Assembly (NCBI GenBank): GCA_017551665.1 | Contig: JAFZLB010000105.1 | Location: forward strand, 41,575-105,574 | Direction of reading: 5' to 3' | DNA: 64,000 bases | Source: Lachnospiraceae bacterium | GTDB taxonomy: Bacteria; Bacillota; Clostridia; Lachnospirales; Lachnospiraceae | Notes under the pieces: model-generated | The model's input: only the letters and a program-made list of their open reading frames with translations | Database searches by the model: none | Told to the model about the DNA's origin: nothing | Made by a program: the position numbers and the translations under genes | In this document: in pieces, positions 35,574-43,498 of the stretch | Position numbering within the stretch: the first letter of the stretch is position 1 | Layout of the letters: each line of letters opens with the position of its first letter

Positions 35574-36770
35574 TTACTCCGCGTCTATTTGCAGGGAATG
35601 CTCCACCAGTTCCTCAAACTGCTCCCCGCTCAGATCGCAGTGATAAAAGAGCTCAAAGTATTCCGCGGCAACCTCATACAGGTCATAGTCCGCTTCCTCC
35701 GGGTACAGCAGTTTCGCCATCCACTGCATACCGAGAATGCGCTGCACGGAAGGCGGGAATCCCATCCAGTTGTACGGACCGAAGGGCACCTCATAGTATT
35801 CGCCGTTTTGGATGGCCGTGATCGTCTGCCACTCGTCGAGGGTGTCCACCGTATCATAGATGCTGTCCGGCGAAAAAATGATGACATCCGGATTCCAGTT
35901 CAGGATCTGCTCCATATCCACCTCGTTGCCGCTGCCCTTGGCGGAGGGCTCGTCAACCTCCGCAAGGTTATTGGATAACATGTCGATGACTTCCGCGTGA
36001 TAGGAGCTCTTCGCGATCACATTCAGCCCCTGTTCGCCGGTGATATAAAGGAGATTCACCTTCTCCGCGCGTCCGGCAATCGCAAGCGTGTCATCGTATG
36101 CCTGTCTGCAATACGCCGCCAGTTCCGCAGCCTCGTCCTCCATGCCGAGCAGATCTCCCAGCATCGTATAGGCCTCATCCATGGTGGAGATCGTTGCCGT
36201 CACATGCACAAAGGGAATGCCGGTCTGTTCCTGCAACGCGTCCAGATCCTCCACAATCGTTCCCTTCGGTTCCCCCACATCAATCACAACCTGCGGTGCC
36301 ACGCTTAACAGTTCCTCTAAATTCAACTCGCCCTTTCCGCCATAGAGCTGCCCCAGCAGCGTCAAATTGTAGTACTTCGTGTCCAGGTACTGTTCCGCTC
36401 TGGGATCCCATTCATTCGCAATCCCGACAAGCTTGTCCGGCGCGAGGGCAAAGACCACGATCTGCGCCAGGGGACCTGAGATGGCGACGCGTTCAATTTT
36501 GGCATCCACTTCCACCTCGCGCCCGACGGAATCCGTAAAGACCCTCTTCTCACCGGCAGTCGTTTCCTCCGTTTGCGCCGTTTCCGCCTCGGATGCCGCC
36601 TGCTGCGCTTCCTGCGTCGTGGCGGTCTCAGACGCAGCCTGCTGTGCTTCCTGCGTCGCGGCGGTCTCAGACGCAGCCTGTTGTGATGTGCCGGTGGCGG
36701 CTGCGGAACAGGCCGCAAGGGACACCGTCATTGCTGCTGCGAGTAATACCGGTAACCATTTCTTTTTCAT
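35574..36770 (-). CDS. ABC transporter substrate-binding lipoprotein (BtuF/FecB-like; possibly MolA-type)
   Basis: The 398 residues have a lipoprotein signal (lipobox LAAC near 18-21). A low-complexity linker (about 27-75) with three imperfect copies of QQAASETATTQEA follows, then a type III periplasmic-binding fold (DSVGREVEVDAKIERVAI ... NWNPDVIIF). The family includes siderophore, cobalamin and haem receptors as well as the molybdate/tungstate receptor MolA. Its place above xdhC favours molybdate or tungstate; iron or cobalamin remain possible. Membership is clear, the ligand is inference. Confidence 0.85.
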   Translation of the reverse strand: MKKKWLPVLLAAAMTVSLAACSAAATGTSQQAASETAATQEAQQAASETATTQEAQQAASEAETAQTEETTAGEKRVFTDSVGREVEVDAKIERVAISGPLAQIVVFALAPDKLVGIANEWDPRAEQYLDTKYYNLTLLGQLYGGKGELNLEELLSVAPQVVIDVGEPKGTIVEDLDALQEQTGIPFVHVTATISTMDEAYTMLGDLLGMEDEAAELAAYCRQAYDDTLAIAGRAEKVNLLYITGEQGLNVIAKSSYHAEVIDMLSNNLAEVDEPSAKGSGNEVDMEQILNWNPDVIIFSPDSIYDTVDTLDEWQTITAIQNGEYYEVPFGPYNWMGFPPSVQRILGMQWMAKLLYPEEADYDLYEVAAEYFELFYHCDLSGEQFEELVEHSLQIDAE

Positions 36771-36831
36771 TGCCGTTTCTCCCTTTCTTTTGTGTTTTTG
36801 CAGTGTCTCTATGAATCAGGCAGACGCTTCC

Positions 36832-37611
36832 TCACGGAACGCCTGATACAAACGGAACAATCACGCGTCCTGCGCGCGTATCCGCAAAGCATGCGTCAAT
36901 GCCGTACAAGAGCCGGATCAGTTCTTCCGTCAGTGTTTCCCGTGCATCTCCGTCCGCAAGGACGCTGCCGCCGGACAATGCGAGCACACGATCCGCGTAT
37001 CCCAGCGCGTGCTGCGGATTATGGGTGGATAACAGGACGCCGTATCCTTCCTTCGTCAGACGCCTGATTTCATTCAGCACGCGCATCTGGTTGCCGTAAT
37101 CCAGTGCGCTGGTCGGTTCGTCCATTACGAGAAAACGGGAGCCCTGGGCGACGGCACGCGCAATCAGCACCATCTGCTGTTCACCGCCGGAAAGCGATCC
37201 GAAATCACGTTGATAAAAACGTTCCATTCCCAGGCGCTGCAGTGCCCCGTACGCCTGTTGTTCATGCGCCGCGGAGGGACTTGCGAACAGGGACAGCTGT
37301 CTCGTCATGCCCATCAGAACCACATCCGACACCGTGTACCCGAAGGAGGGTCTGTGAATCTGCGGGATATAGGCGATATGACCCGCCAGTGTTTTCGGCG
37401 TCATCGTGCGCGTATCCGTCCCGCCGATCAGAATGTCCCCGCGATATGCCTTCAACGCGCCGAGAATGCAGCGGAACAGGGTGCTTTTGCCCGCGCCGTT
37501 CGGCCCGAGCACCGACAAAATCTCACTCTCGTGAAAGGAGAAGGACACGTCCCGCAGCACATCCGCTTCTCCGTACGCAAAGGACAGGTTTTTTACCTCA
37601 ATCGTCTGCAT
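36832..37611 (-). CDS. FecE/BtuD-type ABC transporter ATP-binding protein
   Basis: ATPase of the importer, 259 residues: Walker A GPNGAGKST (about 35-43), Q-loop in AYIPQIHRP, signature LSGGEQQMV, Walker B FLVMDEPTSALD and a switch His in LSTHNP. Starts 6 bp after the permease stop. Belongs to the metal-chelate importer group. Confidence 0.93.
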   Translation of the reverse strand: MQTIEVKNLSFAYGEADVLRDVSFSFHESEILSVLGPNGAGKSTLFRCILGALKAYRGDILIGGTDTRTMTPKTLAGHIAYIPQIHRPSFGYTVSDVVLMGMTRQLSLFASPSAAHEQQAYGALQRLGMERFYQRDFGSLSGGEQQMVLIARAVAQGSRFLVMDEPTSALDYGNQMRVLNEIRRLTKEGYGVLLSTHNPQHALGYADRVLALSGGSVLADGDARETLTEELIRLLYGIDACFADTRAGRVIVPFVSGVP

Positions 37612-37617
37612 CTCCCC

Positions 37618-38643
37618 TTACGCCTTTTCCTTTCTCGTCATCAGGTACAGAAAGAACGGCGCTCCCACGAATGCCGTGAGAATGCCGATCGGGATTTCCA
37701 CCGCAAGTAAATTCCTTGAAATGTCATCCACCAGGAGCAAAAACAATGCGCCGAAGAGCATGGACGCCGGCAGCAGATAACGGTTGTCGTTGCCGATGAG
37801 CTTCCGGCACAGATTCGGTATCACAAGCCCCACCCATCCGATCATGCCGCTTGACGCAACGCTGGCCGCCGTTAAGAGCGTCGCCGCGCTGACCACGAAA
37901 AAACGCAGACGTTCCGTATTTGTTCCCATCGCGCGCGCCTCGTCCGGATGCAGTGTGAGCAGATTGACGCGCCAGCGCAAAATGAACAATACCAGCAGCC
38001 CCACACCCATCGGCACTGCCGCAAACAACAGATCCCGCATCTTTGCGCCGGAAAGGGAACCCATCAGCCAGTAGGTGATGGCGGGCAGCTGGTTGCCCGG
38101 ATCCGCCACCAATTTGATGTAGGAGGTGCCTGCGGAAAACAGGGAGCCGATCATAATCCCTGCCAGCAACAGCGACGTGGCGCGGCTGCCCCTGACCCTG
38201 CTGCCGATCAGATACACCAGCAAAAGAGACAGAATGCTGAAACAAAAGGCACTGATCGTGATCCCGACAGAGGAACGCCCCAGCAGAATCGCAAGTGCCG
38301 CACCGAAGCAGGCACCGGAGGACGCGCCCAGAATATCCGGCGCCGCCATGGGATTGCGGAAGACGCTCTGATAGGCGCAGCCCGCGCCCGACAGCGAGCA
38401 GCCGACAAGACAGGCCAGCACGATGCGCGGCAGTCGCACATTCATGACCGCAATTTCCATATTGGCATCCCAGTCCGCCTTAAAGGGCAGACCGAAGCAG
38501 TTTTTCAACAGGATTTTGATGACATCCGTCACCGGCACCGCGTACCGTCCGAACGCAAAGGATGCGAAAAAAAAGACGATCAAAGCGACGCCGATGAGCA
38601 GGACACGACGACGCGAAACCGTCTTCTGGTTACGTGTGTTCAC
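37618..38643 (-). CDS. FecCD/BtuC-type ABC transporter permease
   Basis: Ten-helix importer subunit, 341 residues. Conserved elements include RLPRIVLACLVGCSLSGAG, NPMAAPDILGASSGA and GMIGWVGLVIPNLCR. A GTG start at 38641-38643 is preferred because AAGGAG lies 7 bp upstream; a TTG 18 bp higher lacks one. First gene of the importer/NTPase/xdhC operon, preceded by a structured leader. Confidence 0.92.
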   Translation of the reverse strand: MNTRNQKTVSRRRVLLIGVALIVFFFASFAFGRYAVPVTDVIKILLKNCFGLPFKADWDANMEIAVMNVRLPRIVLACLVGCSLSGAGCAYQSVFRNPMAAPDILGASSGACFGAALAILLGRSSVGITISAFCFSILSLLLVYLIGSRVRGSRATSLLLAGIMIGSLFSAGTSYIKLVADPGNQLPAITYWLMGSLSGAKMRDLLFAAVPMGVGLLVLFILRWRVNLLTLHPDEARAMGTNTERLRFFVVSAATLLTAASVASSGMIGWVGLVIPNLCRKLIGNDNRYLLPASMLFGALFLLLVDDISRNLLAVEIPIGILTAFVGAPFFLYLMTRKEKA

Positions 38644-38659
38644 AAACTGTCTCCTTCTC

Positions 38660-38788
38660 AAATACGGAAAGTCGTATCGTTTCCCATACGGCTCTTTGCG
38701 CCTGAATTACCGGCGCACGGCCTGCGGCTCATGACCTAAGTTTTAGACCCGCAGGCTCGGAAACTCTTATTCAGTTTGACATATTATA
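38660..38788 (-). ncRNA. Candidate riboswitch-like leader RNA of the putative Mo/W importer operon
   Basis: Minus strand, after a TATAAT at 38783-38788. The predicted fold is a three-way junction: P1 GTTTCC/GGAAAC (38759-38764 with 38679-38684), P2 CCTGCGG/CCGCAGG (38749-38755 with 38721-38727) and P3 TGCGCC/GGCGCA (38712-38717 with 38697-38702). The 3' strand of P1 can instead pair with TTTCC at 38666-38670, or be held in the loop of CGTAT/ATACG (38673-38690), just above the ribosome site. Exclusive pairings of this sort are typical of riboswitches. It lacks a cobalamin-box sequence that I can recognise and I cannot assign it to the Moco or any other class. Confidence 0.5.
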
Positions 38789-38793
38789 ACACG

Positions 38794-39999
38794 TCAGTAC
38801 AAAAACCCGAACATCCACAGCGGGATGCGGTTTCCGCGGCCGATCTCCGTATCATCCACGGCGAGGAAGCTGTCCGGCAGATCTTTGATCTGTTCAAAGG
38901 ATTTGTTTCTTCCGCCGACTTCAAACAAATACCTCCCGTCGATCAGGAAATCTCCTTCTTTCGGATAATGCGCGCTGTGCCCTGCCGCAAGAAGCTGGTT
39001 CAAAAAGAAGGTCTCCCGCTCGCAGCCGACGTTTGCGTTATGCACCAGCGCGTGCATCATATTTGTGTTGTTGCAATAGATTTTTTGTGGCCGGGACATG
39101 TTCTTCAGCGAAGCGGATTCCGAGGACAGAAGATGCAGCAGCTCTGCGCGTTCCAGCGCGTACAGCATCTTCAATCCCTGGTTCCGGTCTGTCTCCAGCT
39201 GCTCGTACAGCCGCTGCATGTTCGGTGTCTGCGGCGCGTTCTCCGCAAGGATCATCAGCATTTTTCTGATCTTCTGTACTGTGGCATAGGTGACGGGCTC
39301 CACCGCCGGGTAATCACTCTCCAGCACCTGATTGATCACCTGCACAATGCGGTCCTCGTACCCGCCGAACACCTCTTTGTAGAAAGGATAGTAGCCCTTG
39401 CGCAGGTAACGACGGAACGCCGGCAGGACCTTTGTTTTTGCGCTGATCTCTTCCGCAAGGGAAACATGATCCCGCAGCAGGCTTTCAAGGGAAAACGCCT
39501 CCTGCGTCAGTCCTTCCTCCAGCGCGAGATATTCCCGGAAGGACAGACCGGGCATGTGGTACTGCACCTGCCGTCTGGAAAGATCTCCGCCCGCCGATTC
39601 GATCTTGAGCGCGGAAGAACCGGAATACACAACAGACAGCTTTTGAAAATTGTCATTGAGATTTTTGACCAGTGTCTGCCAGTGATCCAGATAATGCACC
39701 TCGTCCATGAACAGATGCGTACCGCCGTTTTCCACGTGATAGGTCACGACATCCGTCAGCGAATGCGTTTCAAACCAAAGATTGTCCAGGGAAACATACA
39801 AAGCCTCCCCGCCGGAAAACGTCTGCCGGATATGTTGCAGCATCAGGGTTGTCTTCCCGGTTCCGCGCCCGCCTTTGATGCAGATCAGCCTGTCCCGCCA
39901 GTCAATCTGCCGCATCATGGGCCTGATGTATGTCAGCGATGTCTCGCGAATCCGCCGGTCGGATGTTTCCATGATTTCCGTAAAGTTGCCGTATTCCAT
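38794..39999 (-). CDS. AAA family ATPase with DUF4143-like C-terminus
   Basis: The 401 residues form an AAA_14-type ATPase: Walker A IKGGRGTGKTTLML (about 40-53), Walker B HLFMDEVHYLDHW (about 100-112), sensor motif VVYSGSSALKI, and a C-terminal DUF4143-like part (about 240-400). Such proteins are common in gut anaerobes and often occur in many copies, without known function. The ATG at 39997-39999 follows GAAGGTG. Upstream lies a remarkable array of five palindromes that includes its promoter region. Ends 6 bp from the -10 of the importer leader. Confidence 0.85.
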   Translation of the reverse strand: MEYGNFTEIMETSDRRIRETSLTYIRPMMRQIDWRDRLICIKGGRGTGKTTLMLQHIRQTFSGGEALYVSLDNLWFETHSLTDVVTYHVENGGTHLFMDEVHYLDHWQTLVKNLNDNFQKLSVVYSGSSALKIESAGGDLSRRQVQYHMPGLSFREYLALEEGLTQEAFSLESLLRDHVSLAEEISAKTKVLPAFRRYLRKGYYPFYKEVFGGYEDRIVQVINQVLESDYPAVEPVTYATVQKIRKMLMILAENAPQTPNMQRLYEQLETDRNQGLKMLYALERAELLHLLSSESASLKNMSRPQKIYCNNTNMMHALVHNANVGCERETFFLNQLLAAGHSAHYPKEGDFLIDGRYLFEVGGRNKSFEQIKDLPDSFLAVDDTEIGRGNRIPLWMFGFLY

Positions 40000-40014
40000 A
40001 GTACACCTTCTTTC

Positions 40015-40156
40015 GTGTTTGGAAACACGATAATATATATAATTTAGTGTTTTCAAACATTATAATATGACCAATATGATGTTTTAGAACACTATTATCT
40101 CTTAAAAATAATGTTTTCAAACACTATTCTTCATCAAAAATAATGTTTCCAAACAC
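40015..40156. repeat. Five 14-bp palindromes at exact 32-bp spacing
   Basis: Units at 40015, 40047, 40079, 40111 and 40143, each 14 bp, of the form (G/A)TGTTT-NN-AAACA(C/T) (one unit has GAACAC). Start-to-start distance is 32 bp in all four intervals, about three helical turns. The 18-bp spacers are AT-rich and partly alike (tatt...aaaaata). The array fills the region upstream of the AAA ATPase gene; a TATAAT-like -10 (40059-40064) lies within it. Confidence 0.9.
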
Positions 40157-40215
40157 TATTATATGCTCATCATCAAATTCTGTCAATCCGGGAATTGGGA
40201 AAAAGAGGGTCAGGT

Positions 40216-41169
40216 TCAGACCGCCGCGCGCCCCGCACAGGAAGCCAGGGTCAGGCTCAGACCGAAGAGCAGGGTAATCAGGGAAACGCGCTTCATCAGC
40301 GCCGGTCTGCGCAGCGCGTCCCGTATCATGCGAAACTGTCCGGCGACAAGCGCCAAGCCGGTACAAAAGATGATCAGGGCCAGGGCCGGCATGGGGATCC
40401 TCCGCGGAATCAGGCTTCCCATGTACGGCAGACTGCGCACGATCCAGACTGCCGTGACACTGATCCAGACAAAGAGCAGCGCGCGGTACAGCAGCAGCGC
40501 ACGGCTTCTGCCCAACAGCACCGGCAGCGTCTTTCTGCCGGAGGGGATGTCCTTTTCAATGTCACAGGTGTTGTTCGTCATCATAATCATGGCGATGCCG
40601 AAGGCGACGGGCAGCGTATCCAGCATGACGGAAAAGCGCATCCGTCCCGTCATCGCGGCGTAGCAGCCGAGAGGAATGAGGCTCCCCATCACAAAGCCGG
40701 AGACGAGCTCACCGACCGGCAGATGCGATAACGGCACGGGGCCTGCCGAATACAGCAGAATGATCGCCGCGCCCGCAAGACCCGTCAGCAACACGCCGAT
40801 GCCGCCGTGCCAAACGGGATACACCGCCAGCAGCGCCGCCGCAAGCAGAAACATAAAGCCCAGCCGCAGTGCCCGGCGCGGCGGAATATCGTTGTACACC
40901 AAAACCGCGTCCGAAGCCTCCACGGCGTCGTCGGCGGAATCATTCCCGCGAATCATGTCATAATAATCATTGAAAGTGTTGACCGCGCTCTGCATCAGAA
41001 TGCTGATGCAAAGCAGCAGAAGAAACAGGAGTACCGGCAAAAATCCCTGCTCACGGTACACGATCGCGCCCGTCAGCAGCACCGGCGTTACGGAAGCGGC
41101 CCAGGTATGCGGCGCCGCAAGTCCCAGCGCCATTTTCGGGGTCAGACGCCCCTTCCCGCCTTCCGTCAT
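40216..41169 (-). CDS. UbiA family prenyltransferase, MenA-like
   Basis: Membrane prenyltransferase that attaches a polyprenyl chain to an aromatic acceptor. The 317 residues have about eight helices and the first Asp-rich motif NTFNDYYDMIRGND (about 65-78). The second is NNTCDIEKD (about 200-208). It resembles 1,4-dihydroxy-2-naphthoate polyprenyltransferase, but no other men genes are in the window, so the acceptor is uncertain. Starts in a 4-bp overlap with pgeF. The last codons contain an 18-bp near-duplicate sequence. Confidence 0.85.
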   Translation of the reverse strand: MTEGGKGRLTPKMALGLAAPHTWAASVTPVLLTGAIVYREQGFLPVLLFLLLLCISILMQSAVNTFNDYYDMIRGNDSADDAVEASDAVLVYNDIPPRRALRLGFMFLLAAALLAVYPVWHGGIGVLLTGLAGAAIILLYSAGPVPLSHLPVGELVSGFVMGSLIPLGCYAAMTGRMRFSVMLDTLPVAFGIAMIMMTNNTCDIEKDIPSGRKTLPVLLGRSRALLLYRALLFVWISVTAVWIVRSLPYMGSLIPRRIPMPALALIIFCTGLALVAGQFRMIRDALRRPALMKRVSLITLLFGLSLTLASCAGRAAV

Positions 41170-42113
41170 GGTTTCCCCGCGTCCTTTCGTTCCGCCAGTG
41201 TCAGAAAGGCCGCGAGATTCCCCCTCGGTTCGCCCTGCACGCGATGGGAAAAGAGCAGCTCCGGATTGCAGCAGGTGCAGATGTCCGTGGTGAAGATATG
41301 CGTGTCCAAAACCCCGGACGCCAGCAGCATTTCACGATTTAAGGCATGCAGATCCAGCAGGTATTTGCCTTCTTCTTTGCCCGGGCGCAGAATGCCTTCG
41401 GAATGCGCCTGCTCCGGGATGTCCCAGTCCACAAAGCCCTTCTTCGCCGGAAGCTTCCACAACGCGTCCTTGGCACGCAGGGCCACGTCCTCGCTGACCT
41501 CATAACAGTCCGCGCAGACGGACGGGCCGATGGCGGCGTACAAATCCGACGGCTTAGAACCGTAGCGTGTCTGCAGTTCCTTCACCATTTTCCTGGCCAT
41601 GCCGCCGACCGTTCCTCTCCAGCCGGCATGCGCCACGCCGATGGCATGGCGTTTCGGATCCGCAAAGAGCAGCGGCACGCAGTCCGCCCAGAAGCAGGCC
41701 AGCACCACGCCCTCTTCGTCCGTCACAAGACCGTCCACATCCGTGTATTCCCGCTCCCTTGTCACGCCCTTGCCGCGGTCTTCCCTGCCGACCGCCAGGA
41801 TATTGACCGTATGTGTCTGATACGTACAGACCACGTCCTCCGCCTGCATCCCGAGCGTCCTTGCCATCCGGCGATAGTTTTCCAGAACATGCGCCGGATC
41901 GTCTCCCCTCGTGAAGCTCAAATTCATCGTGGCGAACTGCCCCTTGCTGACGCCGCCGAGGCGTGTCGCAAAGGCATGCCGGACCTTCCCCCTCGTGTCA
42001 AACGGGGGGAATGCCAGATAAGGCGTACCGGAAGGATCCGTTACGGCACTGAGCATGGTGGTTCGTATGCCGCTTCTGCGGCGAATGGAAGGAAACGGTT
42101 TTCTGTTCATCAT
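41166..42113 (-). CDS. pgeF: Peptidoglycan editing factor PgeF / laccase-domain purine nucleoside phosphorylase (YfiH)
   Basis: Cytoplasmic enzyme of the YlmD/YfiH family, 315 residues from the ATG at 42111-42113 (a second ATG follows directly). Metal-site residues are visible: His in TYQTHTVN, Cys in FWADCVPLL, and His in GVAHAGWRGT. The C-terminal ICTCCNPELLFSHR is also typical. No strong ribosome site exists at any of the possible starts, and the frame is open for 55 more codons, so the N-terminus is uncertain. Overlaps the prenyltransferase gene by 4 bp. Confidence 0.88.
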   Translation of the reverse strand: MMNRKPFPSIRRRSGIRTTMLSAVTDPSGTPYLAFPPFDTRGKVRHAFATRLGGVSKGQFATMNLSFTRGDDPAHVLENYRRMARTLGMQAEDVVCTYQTHTVNILAVGREDRGKGVTREREYTDVDGLVTDEEGVVLACFWADCVPLLFADPKRHAIGVAHAGWRGTVGGMARKMVKELQTRYGSKPSDLYAAIGPSVCADCYEVSEDVALRAKDALWKLPAKKGFVDWDIPEQAHSEGILRPGKEEGKYLLDLHALNREMLLASGVLDTHIFTTDICTCCNPELLFSHRVQGEPRGNLAAFLTLAERKDAGKP

Positions 42114-42216
42114 TGATATCTTACCACAAAACCACCCATTTGGGGGTATGATCTGAGAGACGAATGTGGTATGATCATACGCAGACCCTGACAAATAAGA
42201 AAGGAGCACTCCGGTG

Positions 42217-43464
42217 ATGACGAAAAAACACATCAAACGTCGTATCTCTGTAATGTTTGCCGTTTTGCTGCTGATCACGCAGCTTCTGCCCGGCTCTCCC
42301 GCCGTGTTGCGGGTACAGGCCGCGCCGGAAAGTGCGACCTTTGATCCGGCCTTTTACGCGGAAACCTATCCCGATGTCAAGGCCGCCTTCGGCAACGACG
42401 CCGCAAAGCTCTGGCTGCATTACCGGATGTTCGGCGAAAAAGAAGGACGACGCGCCGCGCAGGATGTTGTCCCGGGTGTTACCAAAATAAGCGCGCCCGC
42501 GGGCGTCGCGGAGCTCCCGATTCCCGGCGGCGCGACAACGACGGCAAGCACCGCGACTGCCGCAACCGCAAACACCACACCGGCAAACCCCGCAGCCGCG
42601 CAGATTACGCTCCCCTTTGATCCGGCCTTTTACGCGGAAACCTATCCCGATGTCAAAGCCGCCTTCGGCAACGACGCCGCAAAGCTCTGGCTGCACTTCC
42701 GCATGTACGGCGAAAAGGAAGGACGACGTGCGGCAGCCGGTTTTATCCCCGGCATCACGAAAGCGACCGCACCTGCGGGCGTCGCGGAGCTTCCCGTACC
42801 GGGCAGCGCGCAGAAAACAACAACGGCCCCCGCCGTCAAATCGAACGGCAAACGGGTGGCCTTTATCGGAGATTCCATCACAACATTTAAGGGGCACATC
42901 ACGCCTACTTATGCGGACTGTTATCCCCTCGGGGATCTGGATCGGGTGGAAGAAACCTGGTGGTATCTGGTCAGTGCCGGTGCCGGTCTGCAGATCGTCG
43001 AAAACGCCAGCTGGAGCGGCTCCTGCGTATCCGGAGACCGCAATGATACCAGCGGGGCCGTTGCCTCTTCCCCGGCGCGGGTGCGCACGGTCGTCGCGAA
43101 GATGCCGGATGTTGTGTTTATTATGATGGGGGTCAATGATTTCTTCTGGAATACCAAGCTTGACTTCTTCCGCGAATGCTATACCGCGCTGGTCCGGCAG
43201 TTAAGAGAATCCCTGCCGAATGCCCGCATCATCTGCTGCACCTGCCTTCCGGAGTATTCCGTCGGCACCAATGAAATCGGCCGTACCCTGGATGATTATA
43301 ATTCCGTCATCCGCCAGGTGGCCGGTGAAAACGGCTGCTACATGATCGATACGCGTACCTGCGGACTGACCAAAGCGCTGACGGTGGACGATGTGCATCC
43401 GAATGCCGCGGGTGCGGTCGTCGTCGCGCAATACATACTGTCCAAAATGCCGGCGCTCAACTGA
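42217..43464 (+). CDS. Secreted SGNH/GDSL hydrolase with two YPD repeats (copy 1)
   Basis: Exported protein of 415 residues: signal peptide (about 1-37), repeat 1 (about 42-78) and repeat 2 (about 132-168). Each repeat is built on FDPAFYAETYPDVKAAFG plus LW-H-FGEKEGRRA. A Thr/Ala-rich linker joins them and an SGNH hydrolase domain follows (about 215-415). Catalytic blocks: GDSIT (Ser), GVNDFF (Asn) and DDVHPN (Asp/His). The repeat, seen in surface proteins of Clostridia, probably mediates cell-wall or protein binding; that is inference. A GTG 3 bp earlier is a possible start. AAGGAG precedes. First of three tandem paralogues. Confidence 0.88.
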   Translation: MTKKHIKRRISVMFAVLLLITQLLPGSPAVLRVQAAPESATFDPAFYAETYPDVKAAFGNDAAKLWLHYRMFGEKEGRRAAQDVVPGVTKISAPAGVAELPIPGGATTTASTATAATANTTPANPAAAQITLPFDPAFYAETYPDVKAAFGNDAAKLWLHFRMYGEKEGRRAAAGFIPGITKATAPAGVAELPVPGSAQKTTTAPAVKSNGKRVAFIGDSITTFKGHITPTYADCYPLGDLDRVEETWWYLVSAGAGLQIVENASWSGSCVSGDRNDTSGAVASSPARVRTVVAKMPDVVFIMMGVNDFFWNTKLDFFRECYTALVRQLRESLPNARIICCTCLPEYSVGTNEIGRTLDDYNSVIRQVAGENGCYMIDTRTCGLTKALTVDDVHPNAAGAVVVAQYILSKMPALN

Positions 43465-43498
43465 TCCGGCATAAGGCAATACAGGAGGTTTCGTTCAG

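Noticed and set aside
38660-38788. Cobalamin riboswitch, suggested by the BtuCD-type transporter.
   Set aside because: No recognisable B12-box sequence and the leader is too short for that class.
38776-40047. A 423-codon plus-strand frame over the AAA ATPase.
   Set aside because: Antisense shadow; the ATPase frame has intact Walker motifs.
40015-40156. CRISPR-like regular spacing.
   Set aside because: The repeats are 14 bp palindromes with short, similar AT-rich spacers and no cas genes; not a CRISPR array.
40206-40264. Two near-identical 18-bp direct repeats (17 of 18 bases).
   Set aside because: They lie in and just after the 3' end of the prenyltransferase gene and look like a small local duplication without other structure.
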